Source: Eutrigla gurnardus
Taxonomy: Eukaryota > Chordata > Actinopteri > Perciformes > Triglidae
Length of the DNA: 64,000 nt
Assembly: GCA_963514095.1 (NCBI GenBank)
Contig: OY741268.1
Location: 6,222,001 to 6,286,000, forward strand
Reading direction: 5' to 3'
In this document: positions 1-11,838 of the stretch, in pieces
Layout: each line of letters starts with the position of its first letter
Numbering within the stretch: the first letter of the stretch is position 1
Notes under the pieces: generated by a model
What the model saw: the letters and a program-made list of their open reading frames with translations, nothing else
What the model was told of the DNA's origin: nothing
Database searches by the model: none
Made by a program: the position numbers and the translations under genes

Positions 1-1730
1 GGTAAAAGCAAATCACGGATGTAGGCAGGGGCCTCACCATTCAGGGCTTTAAAAACAATTAGTAAAATCTTAAAATCAATTCTAAAACTCACGGGCAGCC
101 AATGGAGAGTGGGTTGGAGTTATGTGGTCACTTCTCTTACTACCTGTTAAAAGCCTGGCAGCTGCATTCTGAATAAGTTGCAGTCTACGGATGTTTCCTT
201 TACTGATCCCAGCATACAGAACGTTGCAGTAATCAAGTCTAGATGATATAAAAGCATGGACAACCTTCTCCAGGTCAGCGGGACAGAGGAAGGAGCGGAT
301 CCTCATTAGCTGTCTTAGCTGCCCGAAACAGGATTGTACTACCTTGGTTACTTGTGAGTCAAATGATAGCTGTGAGTCAAAAATGACACCAAGGTTGCGA
401 GCCTCATTCTGGATACAGAGAGTAGAGGGGAGACTGTCGGGAATGGAGGTGCTAGAGCTGGATGGAGTGAAAAGGATTACTTCTGTTTTTGATTCATTTA
501 GCCGGAGAAAGTTGTTTGACATCCATGTCTTTACGTCTGTTAGGCATGAGAGAATGTGGGAAACATCTGAAGAGCCAGGTTTTAGTGGAACATATAACTG
601 GGTGTCATCCGCATATAAATGAAAGTTTATGTTGTGCATTTGAATGATTCTCCCCAGGGGTAGCATGTAAATAGAAAAAAGCAAGGGCCCCAGAATTGAC
701 CCCTGGGGGACCCCACAAAATAGGGGAGCATGCGAGGAACAGACATCACCAAGAGTCACAGAGAAGGACCTGTTTGATAAATAAGACTTGAACCAGTCAA
801 GCGCCACACCACTGATGCCGATAAAATGTTCCAGACGGTTTATTAAAATAACATGGTCCACCGTATCAAAGGCAGAGCTGAGGTCAAGTAAAATTAAGAC
901 TGAACAGAGCCCTGAATCAGCCGCAAGCAACAGGTCATTTGTGACCTTAATAAGAGCAGTTTCAGTACTGTGCCGTGAGCGAAAGCCTGATTGGAACTTT
1001 TCAAACAAGTCATTATTATCTAAAAAGGCGAGCAGCTGTGTAGAGACAACTTTTTCTAAAACCTTTGATAAAAATGGCAACTTGGAGATCGGTCTAAAAT
1101 TGTTTAAAACTGAGGCATCCAAAGGGGGCCTTTTTAAAAGTGGATAGACCAGGCATGTTTAAAACAGGATGAAAAAATGCCAGTTGACAGAGATAGGTTA
1201 ACAATGGCTAAGACATCGGGACCAACCGTCTGAAACACATATTTTAAAAACCAGGTGGGCAAACAGTCTGAGAGGCAGGTGGAAGATCTCGATGCAGTAA
1301 CTATGCGCTCCAGAGAGGACAAGGAGATTTCATTAAAATTGGTTAAAGGAGAGTGGAGGTAAGAGATTGTGTCAGTTTCTCTAAGAGTGGTGTCAAACTG
1401 CTGTCGGATCTGTACAACCTTATTTACAAAATGATGAAGAAATTCCTCACATTTCTCTGGGGAGGGATCAGGAAACTGGCTGGGTGCAGGTTGGGTCACA
1501 GAGTGAATGGTTTTAAAAAGTACCCTGGGATTATGGCCCTGACTGGCAATCAAATTTGCAAAATACGAGTTCCTAGCCACTTTGACAGCATGCTGATATG
1601 AGGACATGAGACCTTTAAGGGAGACCTTGTCACTTGATTGAACTGGGATTTTGCTGACAAGCTTTTGAAACACCGGCGACTCAACTGTAGAAAGAGGCAG
1701 CGCATCCTCTACGACATACTCAGCCACCAG
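1..1730 (-). mobile_element. L2-clade LINE, truncated copy
   Basis: A non-LTR retrotransposon lies on the minus strand and continues past the left edge of the window. It retains the linker before the reverse transcriptase, the RT itself and the start of the C-terminal region. Its 5' end stops abruptly at about 1730, where hAT sequence begins, which is the 5' truncation usual for LINEs. L2 is inferred from the RT style and the C-terminal DYCN and QNAAARLL motifs. Confidence 0.9.
82..1727 (-). pseudogene. L2 ORF2 reverse transcriptase, frameshifted
   Basis: ORF2 encodes the endonuclease and reverse transcriptase that copy the LINE RNA at a nicked target. Two open segments are visible. 1134-1727 encodes the pre-RT linker (197 codons). 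82-1122 encodes the RT with NNFRPIS, AFDTVDH, GVPQGSILGPLLF and the catalytic YADDTQLY, then the DYCN and QNAAARLL motifs. The segments lie in different frames, with a frameshift near 1125-1140, just before the NNFRPIS block. The second segment loses frame again at about 100, where the L2 HWLPV block would be expected. The endonuclease is absent. With two frame breaks and no 5' half, this is a dead copy. Confidence 0.88.
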
Positions 1731-2083
1731 CCATCTTCACCTCTGGTCTGGAGAAATCCAACTTTCTTTGTTTAAATTTGCTCGTGCGTCATCTTCCACC
1801 TGTTTGCTAGCAAGAGGTCGTTTAGCCGCTAGCTTACGGTTGCTGTGCACTCTTTCCAGGTGTTTCTTCAGGTTACTTGTACTATTTTTAGCCATGGACA
1901 GTTCCCTTGGCCTCCCACCAGCACATAAAGTGCACCTTACTATGAAGTTCTTATCCATTTCTTTGACAAATTCAAAATAGTGCGAGTATAACCATTTACC
2001 GGACTCAGTAACTTTAATAATATTACCAAAAATTAGTTAGTAACGTGTTATATTACTCCGTTACTGCCTAGACGTAATATTTT
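1731..2083 (-). mobile_element. hAT transposon 5' end fragment
   Basis: On the minus strand this begins with a subterminal region rich in GTAAC/GTTAC motifs (about 1990-2083), as in the fish hAT group whose ends read CAGTGTTGGG. It runs into a BED zinc-finger reading frame. The rest of the transposase is missing: the frame is cut at about 1731, where the L2 begins. Similar GTTACTT-rich ends occur in the hAT elements at 3608-4432 and 42607-43997. Confidence 0.7.
1737..1980 (-). pseudogene. BED-type zinc finger of a hAT transposase, fragment
   Basis: A frame of about 80 codons encodes a BED finger, the DNA-binding domain at the N-terminus of many hAT transposases. The visible zinc ligands are C-x2-C in VRCTLCAGG and a downstream H-x4-H in LKKHLERVH, with basic sequence after it. 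Coding begins near 1980 with FEFVKEMDK. An internal ATG at about 1958 gives 73 residues, but an upstream start is possible. The catalytic domain and hAT dimerisation domain are missing, so it cannot be functional. Confidence 0.75.
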
Positions 2084-2639
2084 ACGTATATGTCACTAGT
2101 GTTTAATCCATGTGCACTCCTATATGACTTTTCATTGACATTGTTTACATGCTGAGCAACAAACATAATTCGTGTCCCTGAACACAAATCATTTTGGTTT
2201 GGTTTATCTGAGGAGTTTCACACAATTTCAAAATGTCTCCTGCATGTTTTAAATACATACATATTTGAATGCATGGCAGCTTTTTTAAAAAATGAATCAA
2301 AATTAAGAAATTTACTGAAGAAACAGTCTAGTAGTTCTAATTATAGTTCCTTGTCATTCAGAGACCATACACACATAAATAAACAAGTGTATGTTCAATC
2401 ATTTATGAAGTCATAATATACAACCCACTTTTCCATAACTTCACCAACTTTTACCTGTCTAAAGTCAGCATATCTGCCTCTATTTAAGTTTCACTTTCAG
2501 TTGTGAATCACTTAATTTCTGGATGTTCCTGATGTGAGAGTCTGTTTGTAGCTGCTCATCACATGAATTCTTGAGGGTTGCGTCATTCTTATGTCCATAA
2601 AACTCAGAGAAAAGTTATAATAAACGTCTTCGACTATCG

Positions 2640-2700
<61 letters not shown>

Positions 2701-3607
2701 CATGTGTATGTGTGCGTGTGTGTCTCAGCCCTAAGGCCCTATTATTATTTTACCATTGATGCAAGCTACAAATTGAGGCTTGGCGGCAAGACGCACAATG
2801 AGTACCACTGACGTAGAGGATCGGTGAAAACGCAGCGTTCTTTATTGTAATGTCATTTGAAGAGAAATGTTGTGTTATGGGTTATTGTTATTTCTATCAT
2901 TTACTATTATTTTTAGTATTTCTGTTTTCCAACTTAAAGAAAATATGCCAGTCCCAACAAGTCCTCCCAACTGAATCTCAAACAGTTCCTATAACCAATC
3001 ATGTCAAAGCATATTAGAAACTACCCGATTGTTCAAAACATGTCTAATCAAATACAATATCAGTCCTGCTGGTGCCGTCCTGCTGGTGGCTACCATTTAT
3101 TTTTCCAAAGATAAGTTAACCTTCAGAAGTTTTCCTCCACATGTCACAAAATCAAAGCCCTCTGCTTCAGTGTGATTTTAATTACTTTCTTGTACTTCTA
3201 CTGTACGTCCCTGTGGGCACTTATTGTTTCACTGCTGATTAATATTTAATTTTTTTTTGTATTTTATCAGCAGTTGAAAGTTTGAATTCATGCTTTGTTG
3301 TGTGTTTAGTTTAAATCAAAGCATATTTGTTTGTTGTTGTGAAGAAATGGAAACCAGAGGCAGACTCGTTAGACAAAGCTAGATGTGACCTGGATCAACA
3401 GGCAGGCAGTAAGACACACAAATCCACAATTTAACACCAATCTGGTAAGAACAGGGGGAGCCAATGAGTAATACCTTACTGCTGGTATTACTGTGCCGAT
3501 TGGGGAACAAGGAGCAGCTGGTGGTGGGGTGATTGGATCTGGTGAAGGCTGGGGTAAAGGACAAATTAAATTCAGATTTGATTTGTCACATATTCGCCTG
3601 TCAAATG
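2084..3607. other. No gene seen; AT-rich spacer
   Basis: Apart from the TG microsatellite at 2645-2697 I see no coding region, RNA gene or recognisable repeat. The short frames here lack composition or motifs that would support a gene. Confidence 0.5.
2645..2697. repeat. (TG)n microsatellite
   Basis: About 26 uninterrupted TG dinucleotides, followed by degenerate TATG/TGCG units to about 2722. Confidence 0.97.
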
Positions 3608-4432
3608 CAGTGTTTGGAATAACGCCGTTTAAAATAATATTATATAATATAATATTTTTTCAGTAACGGGGACTGTTTCCGTCGTTACAACGCCGTTATC
3701 GTTACTGAACGTTAAATGCGGTGCGTTACTATGAATTGAATTTGTCGGTTGTCGGTTAAAAAAAAAAAGTCAGGATCGTGTTCTGCTTGCGCGCCGCTCG
3801 TGCCTGGTCTCGGCAGCCTGTTGTCCGTGGAGAAACGTGCAAACTTGCCGCGAGCTGGAGCCGGAGTTGGGGCTGCTGCTGGTCTGAGCGGCGCGCGAGG
3901 GCCACGCGGGCCCCGGTGTCCCGCCGTTCTGGTGTTGGACGGGAATCCGGTGCAGCTGTGGAGCGCGGATGGTGAAGACGGTAGTGATGATGATGATGAT
4001 GATGATGAACTGCCCGGCAGCTCGAGGCACCGGGGTCTCGCCGTCATTATGTCTACTGCTGTGCGCTCTGACCCTGTTTTGTGATATATGACAGACACAG
4101 CGTCTCCCACTGTATAATTTCTCCTCAAGTTTGAATTATTCCCGCATGCGAGGTGCGGAGAATGCGATCTCAATTATTATACACAAGACTACACGCTACG
4201 CGGCTATAGGAGTAGACTACAAGACTAGTTTGCCATCTCATTACAAGAAAAATCCAAATTCTTTGACATAAAGCAACTTTTTTTTTTTTTATACAGTAAC
4301 GCAAATAGTTACTTTCCCTGGTAACTAGTTGCTTTTATTATAAAGTAATTCATTACTAACTCAGTTACTTTTTGGAACAAGTAGTGAGTAACTATAACTA
4401 ATTACTTTTTTAAAGTAACGTTCCCAACACTG
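3608..4432. mobile_element. Non-autonomous hAT element, 825 bp, with 8-bp TSD
   Basis: The element starts CAGTGTTTGG and ends CCAACACTG, imperfect inverted ends of hAT type. It is flanked by an exact 8-bp duplication GTCAAATG at 3600-3607 and 4433-4440, the hAT target-site length. The ends are GTTACTT-rich. The core (3770-4080) is GC-rich with a GAT repeat at about 3985-4007. Frames through the core look like products of base composition rather than a transposase. A related core lies inverted at 36736-37045. Confidence 0.92.
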
Positions 4433-5755
4433 GTCAAATGACATGTGCAGGTAAATATGTAGCTGGTATTTAGAATTAAACACAAAATACATGCTCCGAA
4501 GCAGCCAATGACCACAGTATGCAAAACTTACATCCTGCATCTGCTTAAACCCAAACACCAACTATCCATTTTACTCCTGTAAACATGTAACACAAACAGG
4601 ATGTTCTACAGCTGCTTAGGTTAAAAACCCAAATCACACCTCCTGTCACTGCAAACAACAAAATGCAGCGTATGTTGTGTACCTGCTCACATTGATAAAA
4701 TACTAAATTAAATCATCCTCTGTGAAACTATGTGGATGACATACATCCAAAAGTGGGTTCTTTTAGTGCCTCCAGATGGTTGATTATGGGCTGGATATCA
4801 GATATGCGTCACACCCGTTCCCTCCATGAACAACCAGTGGGATATTTCCATCAGATTTTGGACTATTGCAGAAAATAATCTCTATAGCAAACATACTGTA
4901 CGTTTATACCTACATGTTTGCTTCAGGAATCTTCACAAATGAACACAACTTGTCTAACATCAACAGGGGAGAGCGCAAAGAAACACAACATGTCCACATG
5001 AAGACACAAAGCATACACAGTTGATGTAAAACTACCACAATCAAGATCACTGATTAATTTAAACACAAATAGCTCTTTTTCCAACAAAATACTGTAGCTG
5101 CTAATGACCAAATACTGTATTTTCTGCAGCACTAAAATAGCTGCTTATGTCACTGAAATACAAACTACATCCACTGTTGCAATCTGTATTTAGAACAACA
5201 TTCACTGAACCAAACCAGCAAAGCAACAGTCTAATTAATGTTGGCCGAGCCTCATAGTCAACATGGTTGCCTTCATCTGCATCTCTGCTCAGGGTGGAAA
5301 GTCTGGCAGATGTCCCAAGAACCAGACTGACCAAAATATCTGCAGCTTACGGAAGAGAGCTGAAGCATGCTGGGAGGGAGAGGTCAAAGGTCAAGTGAAA
5401 GGTGTCAGAGTTGGAGTCTCAGTCCTGCTTTTGTCTGAATTTGGCTGTATTCTATGGAGGATTTACTATTAATTCACAACGTGCCATCATGAATGTACAG
5501 ATGTCATTCATTTTTATTCAACATATTTAAGCCTTCAGAGATTTTAATTGTGTGAATCACTACAAATGCTTGTATGAAACAGAGAAAAGAAAGTGCAATG
5601 TTTATTGATGATGATGATTTCAGCTGTGTGTTACGCCTCTCCATGAGTGTTGAAAATACTTTTTTGAAAGGATATATAGGCGTTTCCTCTCTGACACCTC
5701 CTCCCAAGCCTCATCACTCCTTGAGATGCATTTTAGGAATCTGGACTTCCTTCAA
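4433..5755. other. No gene seen
   Basis: After the 8-bp TSD this is AT-rich sequence with no convincing frame, RNA gene or repeat that I recognise. It may be host intergenic DNA. Confidence 0.45.
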
Positions 5756-5950
5756 GGGCTGCACTGTTGCCTCACAGCGAGAGGGTCCTGGGTTCGATTC
5801 CCGGGCTCCGGTTCCTTCTGTGTGGAGTTTGCATGTTCTCCCCGTGTGAGCCTGGGTTCTCTCCGGGTTTCCGGTTTCCTCCCACAGTCCAAAGACATGC
5901 GGCATGGGGTACTGTCTGTCTCTACATGTCAGCCCTGTGATAGACTGGAC
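5756..5950 (+). mobile_element. V-SINE, 3'-truncated
   Basis: A tRNA-derived head (GGGCTGCACTGTTGCC, then the B-box-like GGGTTCGATTCCC) is followed by the conserved core with TGTGTGGAGTTTGCATG, TTCTCCCC and CACAGTCCAAAGACATGC, as in DANA/mermaid-type V-SINEs. The usual tail (GACCTGTCC... and ATGGATGG repeats) is missing after GTGATAGACTGG. A full-length relative lies at 43504-43884. Confidence 0.88.
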
Positions 5951-6089
5951 ATGGAACCATATTTTGTACATGCAAATTGAGCTCAAATTAACCATGTTGC
6001 ATCATCATATTTCCATCAGGGAAACCTCATCTGATTATGCAATGCAATTAACCTTGCAACACCCTCCCCACATTCAAGAGAAGGCTTCC

Positions 6090-6500
6090 GACTTTCCTTT
6101 TTGACAAGGCTTATAAGTCTGTATAGAAGAAGTGGATGTCGTCATCAGAATGTCAAAATGGGTTTGTGGACTACAGTTTCGAAGCCTCAAGTTCGACATT
6201 TTGGCCGTCACCATCTTGGATTTTAAACGTGAAAAAGGTGATCACATTTGGACAGTGGAGGAGCGACGGATGGATCTGATGAACACAAGCTGCAAAGGAG
6301 CAACCTTACTGGACCTGGATCAATCTGGATTCTGGTGTGAAGCTGTTAACAAAGTCAGCTTCTATAATTCAAAGTCAGCTTGACAGCTAAGTGTTAAAGT
6401 CATCTTAGTAGCTAACTGCATTGGTTGCATGATAGCGACCTGTCAATCACAAGGTAGCCCCGCCCTAAAGCATCCCCTGCTTTCTGGTTTGACTCTAAAT
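6090..6500. other. Probable dispersed teleost repeat, family not identified
   Basis: The phrases 'gtggatgtcgtcatc', 'cgacattttggccgtcacc' and 'tagccccgccctaaagc' resemble a widespread fish repeat I recall but cannot name. No TIR or tail is evident in this copy. The 83-codon frame at 6132-6383 crosses the repeat and is not supported as a gene. Confidence 0.4.
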
Positions 6501-6726
6501 GTCCACATTTCTCCTTGTCTCCTCTTTCCTTTCGTTTATCTTCCTCTCCCATGACTCAAGCAGGATCGAGGTGTGTGTGTGTGTGTATTCCAGCAGTTAG
6601 CTTGCACTCCATGTTCTATTATTATCAACCATTCAGTGTGTAGGCGTCCATTAGGAAAACTCATATCCAACAATATGCAGATTCCTCTATTTACACGGAT
6701 CATAAACTCCTGCAGGCCTTCTGCTA

Positions 6727-6784
6727 CATCATCATCATCATCACCATCATCATCATCACTACCACCACCATCATCATCACCATT
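6727..6784. repeat. Interrupted (ATC)n microsatellite
   Basis: CATCAT units with CACCAT and TACCAC interruptions. This explains the Met- and Ser-rich frames on the two strands here. Confidence 0.95.
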
Positions 6785-7114
6785 ATCTCCACCAGCAGCT
6801 GCCAGTGGCGGCAGGTGGCGATCTGAACATCACAGGAAGTAAATTTGTACCCCGATTGTAGCCTGATGCTTTCATTAGTTTTCACCCATGGTTCGCAATG
6901 GCACATGTGAGCATTCCTCTCCCTGAGACAGGAAGGAGTGTGATGTCATCAGCCATAGCACGGCGACATCACCTTGAAATATTCTATTTCAAAAAGAGGA
7001 TTAAGAAGCTTTTTTTTTTCTTAATTGATGTATTTAGTATTTATTATAAGCATTTTATAAAACTGGAAATGTGTTGATCAAATCATTTTTATTTTGGTGC
7101 AAAAACCATCTCAT

Positions 7115-7924
7115 GGGGAGTATTCCAGAAAGCAGGTTTCTTTCAAACTCTACGCTTGTTTACCCGGAGAAGAGGGATAATCTGAGTTTTCCATTCTAGA
7201 AAGAGACTTAAATTAAACTGAGTTTCTCCCGATCTATCTCCGCCCTTTTTCTGATCCTGAACCAGCTGTCATATAATGAGGAGTCCTTTCCTCGCCAACC
7301 CATCAACTAACCCTAACCCTAATCTGAACAATATTCCCCAGCCTTACATTTTCAACATTTCATATCACGGACATAATCCCCGACCACAACAGATTTTTTT
7401 GCATAGCTCTTAGATTTTTCTGAAATGTTGAAGGACATTTTTACGTGTTGAAGCAGCATTCTGTTGGGGGTCAAAACCACTACAACTTGAAATAGCAACT
7501 GCTACCTTGTTTATTATGTGAAATATTATTAATACCATACACCTTAGGCTACATGTTTGCACAATATTATTATGCTTCATGTTCTTTTTGTGCCCGTGGG
7601 ATTGCACCGCAATCAAAAAGATTATTAAATTTCACTACTTTCAGTCGTGCGGCACGGGACTTGAACTCCTGTCGTCTGCGCAGTAGTGAGCATAATGGAT
7701 AGCAATCCATTTCGCCACAGTGTTACACTGTAGAGTTGAAAAGAAAGAGCAACTGTGTTGCTCCGCTTTCTAAGGAGGAGCTCCTTTTCTCCATAAACAC
7801 AAAGCAATATCTCTGATCTCCATTGATGATGGCTTTCATAATCATAAGTCTGAGAGTTGCCCATCTCAGAGGTGGTCAGGTTCAGTTTCAAAGTTTGTTA
7901 AACCTGCTTTCTGGAATACACCCC
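7115..7924. mobile_element. Non-autonomous DNA transposon with 25-bp TIRs
   Basis: The left end 7115-7139 (core TATTCCAGAAAGCAGG) and the right end 7900-7924 are inverted repeats differing at one of 25 positions. The GGGG start and 'CCAGAAAGCAGG' style resemble fish PIF/Harbinger or ISL2EU ends. I could not confirm a TSD, because the flanks CAT and AGA do not match. No transposase is present. A tRNA-like block lies inside at 7646-7722. Confidence 0.75.
7646..7722 (-). other. tRNA-like sequence inside the TIR element
   Basis: The minus strand has an A-box-like TGGCGAAATGG and, about 40 bases on, a B-box-like GAGTTCAAGTCCC, in tRNA order and spacing. The acceptor and T stems pair poorly, so this is a tRNA-derived relic or SINE-head-like insert, not a working tRNA gene. 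Confidence 0.4.
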
Positions 7925-8032
7925 AGAGAAACAACATGACCACAAAGATAACAGACACAAAACAATAATTATGCATTATTAATAGCGATAGCACCGCTGC
8001 ATTAGCACCGCTGCAATAGCACCAATGTACTG

Positions 8033-8588
8033 CACTGTAAGAAAAAAAAACGTAAAAAAGCGGTCAATGACTGGCAGCTACGGCTGCCAACCAAAAACCG
8101 TAATATTAAAGTAAAATATCCTAATTCAAATAAAGTGCAAAAACATTACTATTACAGAAAATTTCATTAAATGTTCTGCAGAAAAATACCGTTATTTTAC
8201 AGATTTTTCTTCATTTTTTTATGATCAAACACCTTTAATAAAGGGAAAATGCTAAAAGTTCTGCAGAAAAATACAGTTATTCTACAAATATTTCTTAATC
8301 TTTTTACAATCAAACACCTTTAATAAAGTGACAGTGCTAAAGGTTCTGTAGAAAAATACCATTATTCTACAGATTTTTCCTAAATTATTACAATCAAACA
8401 CCTTTAATAACAGTTAAAAAACACCTTAAAAAACAGTCAAATGACTGGCAGCTACGGCTGCCAAACAAAAACCCTAAAATTAAAGTAAAATATCTATAAT
8501 AATACATCTAATTCAGATTAAGTAACATTTTCATTCTGCATGGTTCTACATATTTTTCCTATATTTTTACAATCAAACACCTTCAATA
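8033..8588. mobile_element. CACTA (EnSpm)-type terminal region
   Basis: The end reads CACTGTAAGAAAAAAAA, then 'actggcagctacggctgcca', a subterminal motif that recurs at about 8443-8462. This is the style of fish EnSpm/CACTA non-autonomous elements. It contains a tandem repeat (8172-8415) and is interrupted by an L2 at about 8589. The opposite terminus is not certain; see 22048-22547. Confidence 0.6.
8172..8415. repeat. Tandem repeat of about 85 bp, about 3 units
   Basis: Units start at about 8174, 8259 and 8343 and share TTCTGCAGAAAAATAC and TCAAACACCTTTAATAA. A fourth degenerate unit reaches about 8588. Subterminal arrays like this are common in CACTA elements. Confidence 0.85.
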
Positions 8589-8793
8589 AGTGTGTTACAT
8601 CCTCAGTCTTCACACCTGGCTCCAGCTCACCTCCACAGCTTTCAACTTTGGTTTTATTGACAATTTTAATCTGTTCTGGGACCGTCCTTCCCTCTTCCAA
8701 CCGGACGGTATTCACCCCAACTTGCTAGGCAGTCACCTGCTAACTGCTAACATACAGCACTCTGTTCAGGTCCAATCACACACACCTGCATGA
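8589..8793 (+). pseudogene. L2 ORF1 C-terminal fragment, esterase-like
   Basis: The frame 8590-8793 encodes LFQPDGIHPNLLGSHLL. DGIHPN resembles the last catalytic block (D-x-x-H) of SGNH/GDSL hydrolases, which are known in ORF1 proteins of several L2/CR1-type fish LINEs. Everything upstream, including the nucleophile-serine block, is lost to 5' truncation. It sits about 270 bp before ORF2, as expected for a LINE. Confidence 0.6.
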
Positions 8794-8991
8794 CTGTCTA
8801 CCCAACACGCCCCCTCCCCGGAACATCCGCCGACAGCTCCACCAACCCCCAGCACTATTCCCCCCGCTGGCTCCCCCTGCAGGCCACACCCGTCACTAAC
8901 CCTCTCTCCAGAAATCCAACCCATACAAACCATAATCACCCACAGAGCCTCCATCAGTATTCCCTCACAACGTCATCACAACAAACCACAC

Positions 8992-11748
8992 GTGAATCTC
9001 TCCAACCTCCGTCCTCTCCCTCAGTCCTCCCAACCAACCCAAAAACAACGACACCTGAAAATGGCTCTGCTCAACACACGTTCACTCAGCAATAAAACTC
9101 TCATTCTGAATGAATTCATCACTGACAATAAACTGGACTTCTTCTGCATCACTGAAACCTGGCAAAAACCCCTGGACTATTTTTCACTTAACCAGATCAC
9201 ACCCACAGGATTCACATACACGGACAAACCCCGCCTTGAAGGACGGGGTGGCGGTATTGCTGCCATCCACAGAAAAGACATCAAAATCACCACCATCTCC
9301 ACCCCAGCCGCCCCATCCTTTGAACATCTTGCCCTCAAACTCCCTGGTCCTACTCCACTTGTCATTGCCATCATGTACCGCCCTCCCAAACCAAATCCCA
9401 CCTTTCTCTCAGACTTCACGGTTTTTCTCACCCAGCTCTGCGCCATCTCACCCTCTGTCCTCCTCCTCGGAGATTTTAATCTTCACATCAACGACGCCAA
9501 CTGCAAACCTGCCACTGAATTCCTGGAACTGTTACACTGCTTCAACTTCGCACAGCATATCAACTTCCCCACCCACTCCCATGGTCACATCCTCGATCTG
9601 GTCTGCTCCACTGGACTCACACTAAACCATCTCTCCAGCATCAACCTCCACATCTCCGACCATCTCGCCATCATCATCGACCTCAACATCCCCATCCCTA
9701 TCCCAAAAGATAAACGCAAAATCTCATTCAGAAATATCAAGTCCATCAACCCCTCAGCCCTCTCAGCCTCTCTCACCGGTGCATTATCCATCTCTCCTCC
9801 CCCCCTGTCTGACGATCCCAACAACCTTGTGGACTACTACAACAACACTCTTTCCTCCTGTCTCAATCTACTGGCTCCCACTAAAACCAAAACAGTCACC
9901 TTCACCCACTCAGCTCCCTGGTACACCCCTGAACTCCATCAAATGAAATCCCGCAAACGACAACTGGAAAGACTCTACAATAAAACCGGCCTAACAGTTC
10001 ACCTCCACGCTTACACAGACTTTCTCCATATATACAAAACTGCTCTCAACACAGCCCGGTCCACTTACCACTCACACCTCATACACTCTGGCTCCAACAA
10101 CCCCAAGACTCTTTTTTCCACAATCAACAAACTTCTCAACCCCCCCGATAACATCTCTACAGCTTTCACAGTGGAAACATGTAACTCCTTTCTGTCATTT
10201 TTCCAAAATAAAATCAACAACATCTACAGCAACCTGACCACCTCCCCGGCTCCATCAACCCCACCACTGGATCCCACCCCTTCACTCTCTCAGTGCCTGT
10301 CACAGTTCTCCCTGCTGTCTCCCATGGACCTACCTCAACTCACCAACGGCATGAAAACCTCCACCTGCACCCTAGATCCCATCCCATCAGCTCTCATCAA
10401 AACCTGTCTTCCATCCGTCACCCCACTCCTCGTCAAAATCATAAATTCCTCCCTCATCTCTGGTTCTGTCCCCACTCCACTCAAACTTGCTGCTGTCACC
10501 CCCATCCTCAAGAAACCAGGTCTCAGCCCCGACATCATGTCCAACTTCCGGCCCATCTCCAATCTTCCCTTTCTGTCGAAAATCCTGGAACGTGTCGTCG
10601 CTGCTCAACTCAAAACCCACCTCTCCTCTAATCACCTGTATGAACCATTTCAATCTGGATTCCGCCCACAGTACCGAAACAGCCCTCCTAAAAGTCACCA
10701 ACGACCTCCTCCTCTCCTCTGACTCCGGCCGCCTCACCATCCTCATCATGCTTGACCTCACTGCAGCCTTCGACACCATCAACCACTCCATTCTCCTGTC
10801 CCGTCTGGAAAACTACTACAACATCACTGGCACTGCACTCTCCTGGCTCCGCTCCTACCTCACCAACAGACAGCAATTCATCAGCATTAATAACTGCACT
10901 TCCTCCACTGTTCCCCTGTCCCAAGGCCTCCCCCAAGGTTCGGTGCTTGGTCCTCTTCTCTTCATCCTCTACATCCTCCCCCTTGGCAACATTATTCGAA
11001 AACATGGTCTCCACTTCCACTGCTACGCTGACGACGTCCAGATCTACGTCCCAAATCCCTCATCAAAAACACCCACAACTTCACTCTCTCCGTCGACAAC
11101 TCCACTCTGTCCCTGTCCCTACACATGCGCAACCTTGGAGTCATTTTCGACAGCAACCTCACATTTCAACAACACATCAATCACACCACCAGGACTGCCT
11201 TTTTTCACCTCAAGAACATTGCCCGTCTCCGCCCATCACTCACCTTCTCTGCTGCCGAAACTTTGATTCATGCATTCATCACATCCAGAATAGACTACTG
11301 CAATAGCATCCTCTACGGTTCACCTGCCAAAATCCTCGACAAACTGCAATACATACAAAACTCTGCTGCCCGCCTCCTCACCCACACCCGCTCCCGTGAC
11401 CACATCACCCCTGTTCTGCAAAATCTCCACTGGCTCCCTGTTCCCCAACGCATTGAATACAAAGTACTCCTCCTCACCCACAAAGCCCTCCACAACCAGG
11501 CCCCTTCCTACCTCACCGACCTGCTTCACCACCACTCTCCCCCCCGTAACCTTCACTCCTCCGACACAAACCTCCTCTCCCCACCTGTCAGGACCAAACA
11601 CCGTACCTGGGGCGACAGAGCCTTCTCAATTGCTGCCCCCTCCCTCTGGAACTCACTACCCCCACACATCCGAGCCTGCACGGACCAGACCACCTTCAAA
11701 TCACTCATCAAAACCCACCTCTTCAGAATCGCCTTCAACCCCCAATAA
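8992..11748 (+). pseudogene. L2 ORF2 (endonuclease and reverse transcriptase), frameshifted
   Basis: ORF2 nicks the target and reverse-transcribes LINE RNA. The 8992-10722 frame holds an apurinic-type endonuclease: NTRSL, ITETW, RGGGIA, YRPP, LLGDFNLH and ISDHLAI, with the metal-binding E and D/N/H residues visible. The RT starts with NFRPISNLPF. The frame is lost near 10675. It continues at 10680-11080 with STETALLKV, AFDTINH, GLPQGSVLGPLLF and the catalytic CYADDVQIY. The frame is then lost and the expected RT tail is shortened. 11125-11748 resumes with RNLGVIFD, DYCNSIL, HWLPVPQRIEYK and LIKTHLF. With at least two breaks the copy is dead but recognisable end to end. The internal ATG at about 9061 may be closer to the true start. 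Confidence 0.9.
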
Positions 11749-11838
11749 TCCACTACCTCATCTGTACTGCATCACTCACTTGTTCTTAAATGTGCCTGCT
11801 CTTCAACAGTTTTATAACTTTATATTACTTGTTTTTAA

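Noticed and set aside
2578..2811. Cys/Val-rich 77-codon frame
   Set aside because: Translation of the TG microsatellite.
3749..4173. Aspartate-rich and serine-rich frames of 111-153 codons as genes
   Set aside because: They arise from a GAT repeat and GC-rich core of a non-autonomous hAT, and have no domain or conserved partner.
9110..11306. Extra plus- and minus-strand frames of 80-184 codons inside the L2
   Set aside because: Shadow frames of ORF2 caused by its C-rich codon use. The EN/RT motifs lie only in the chosen frames.
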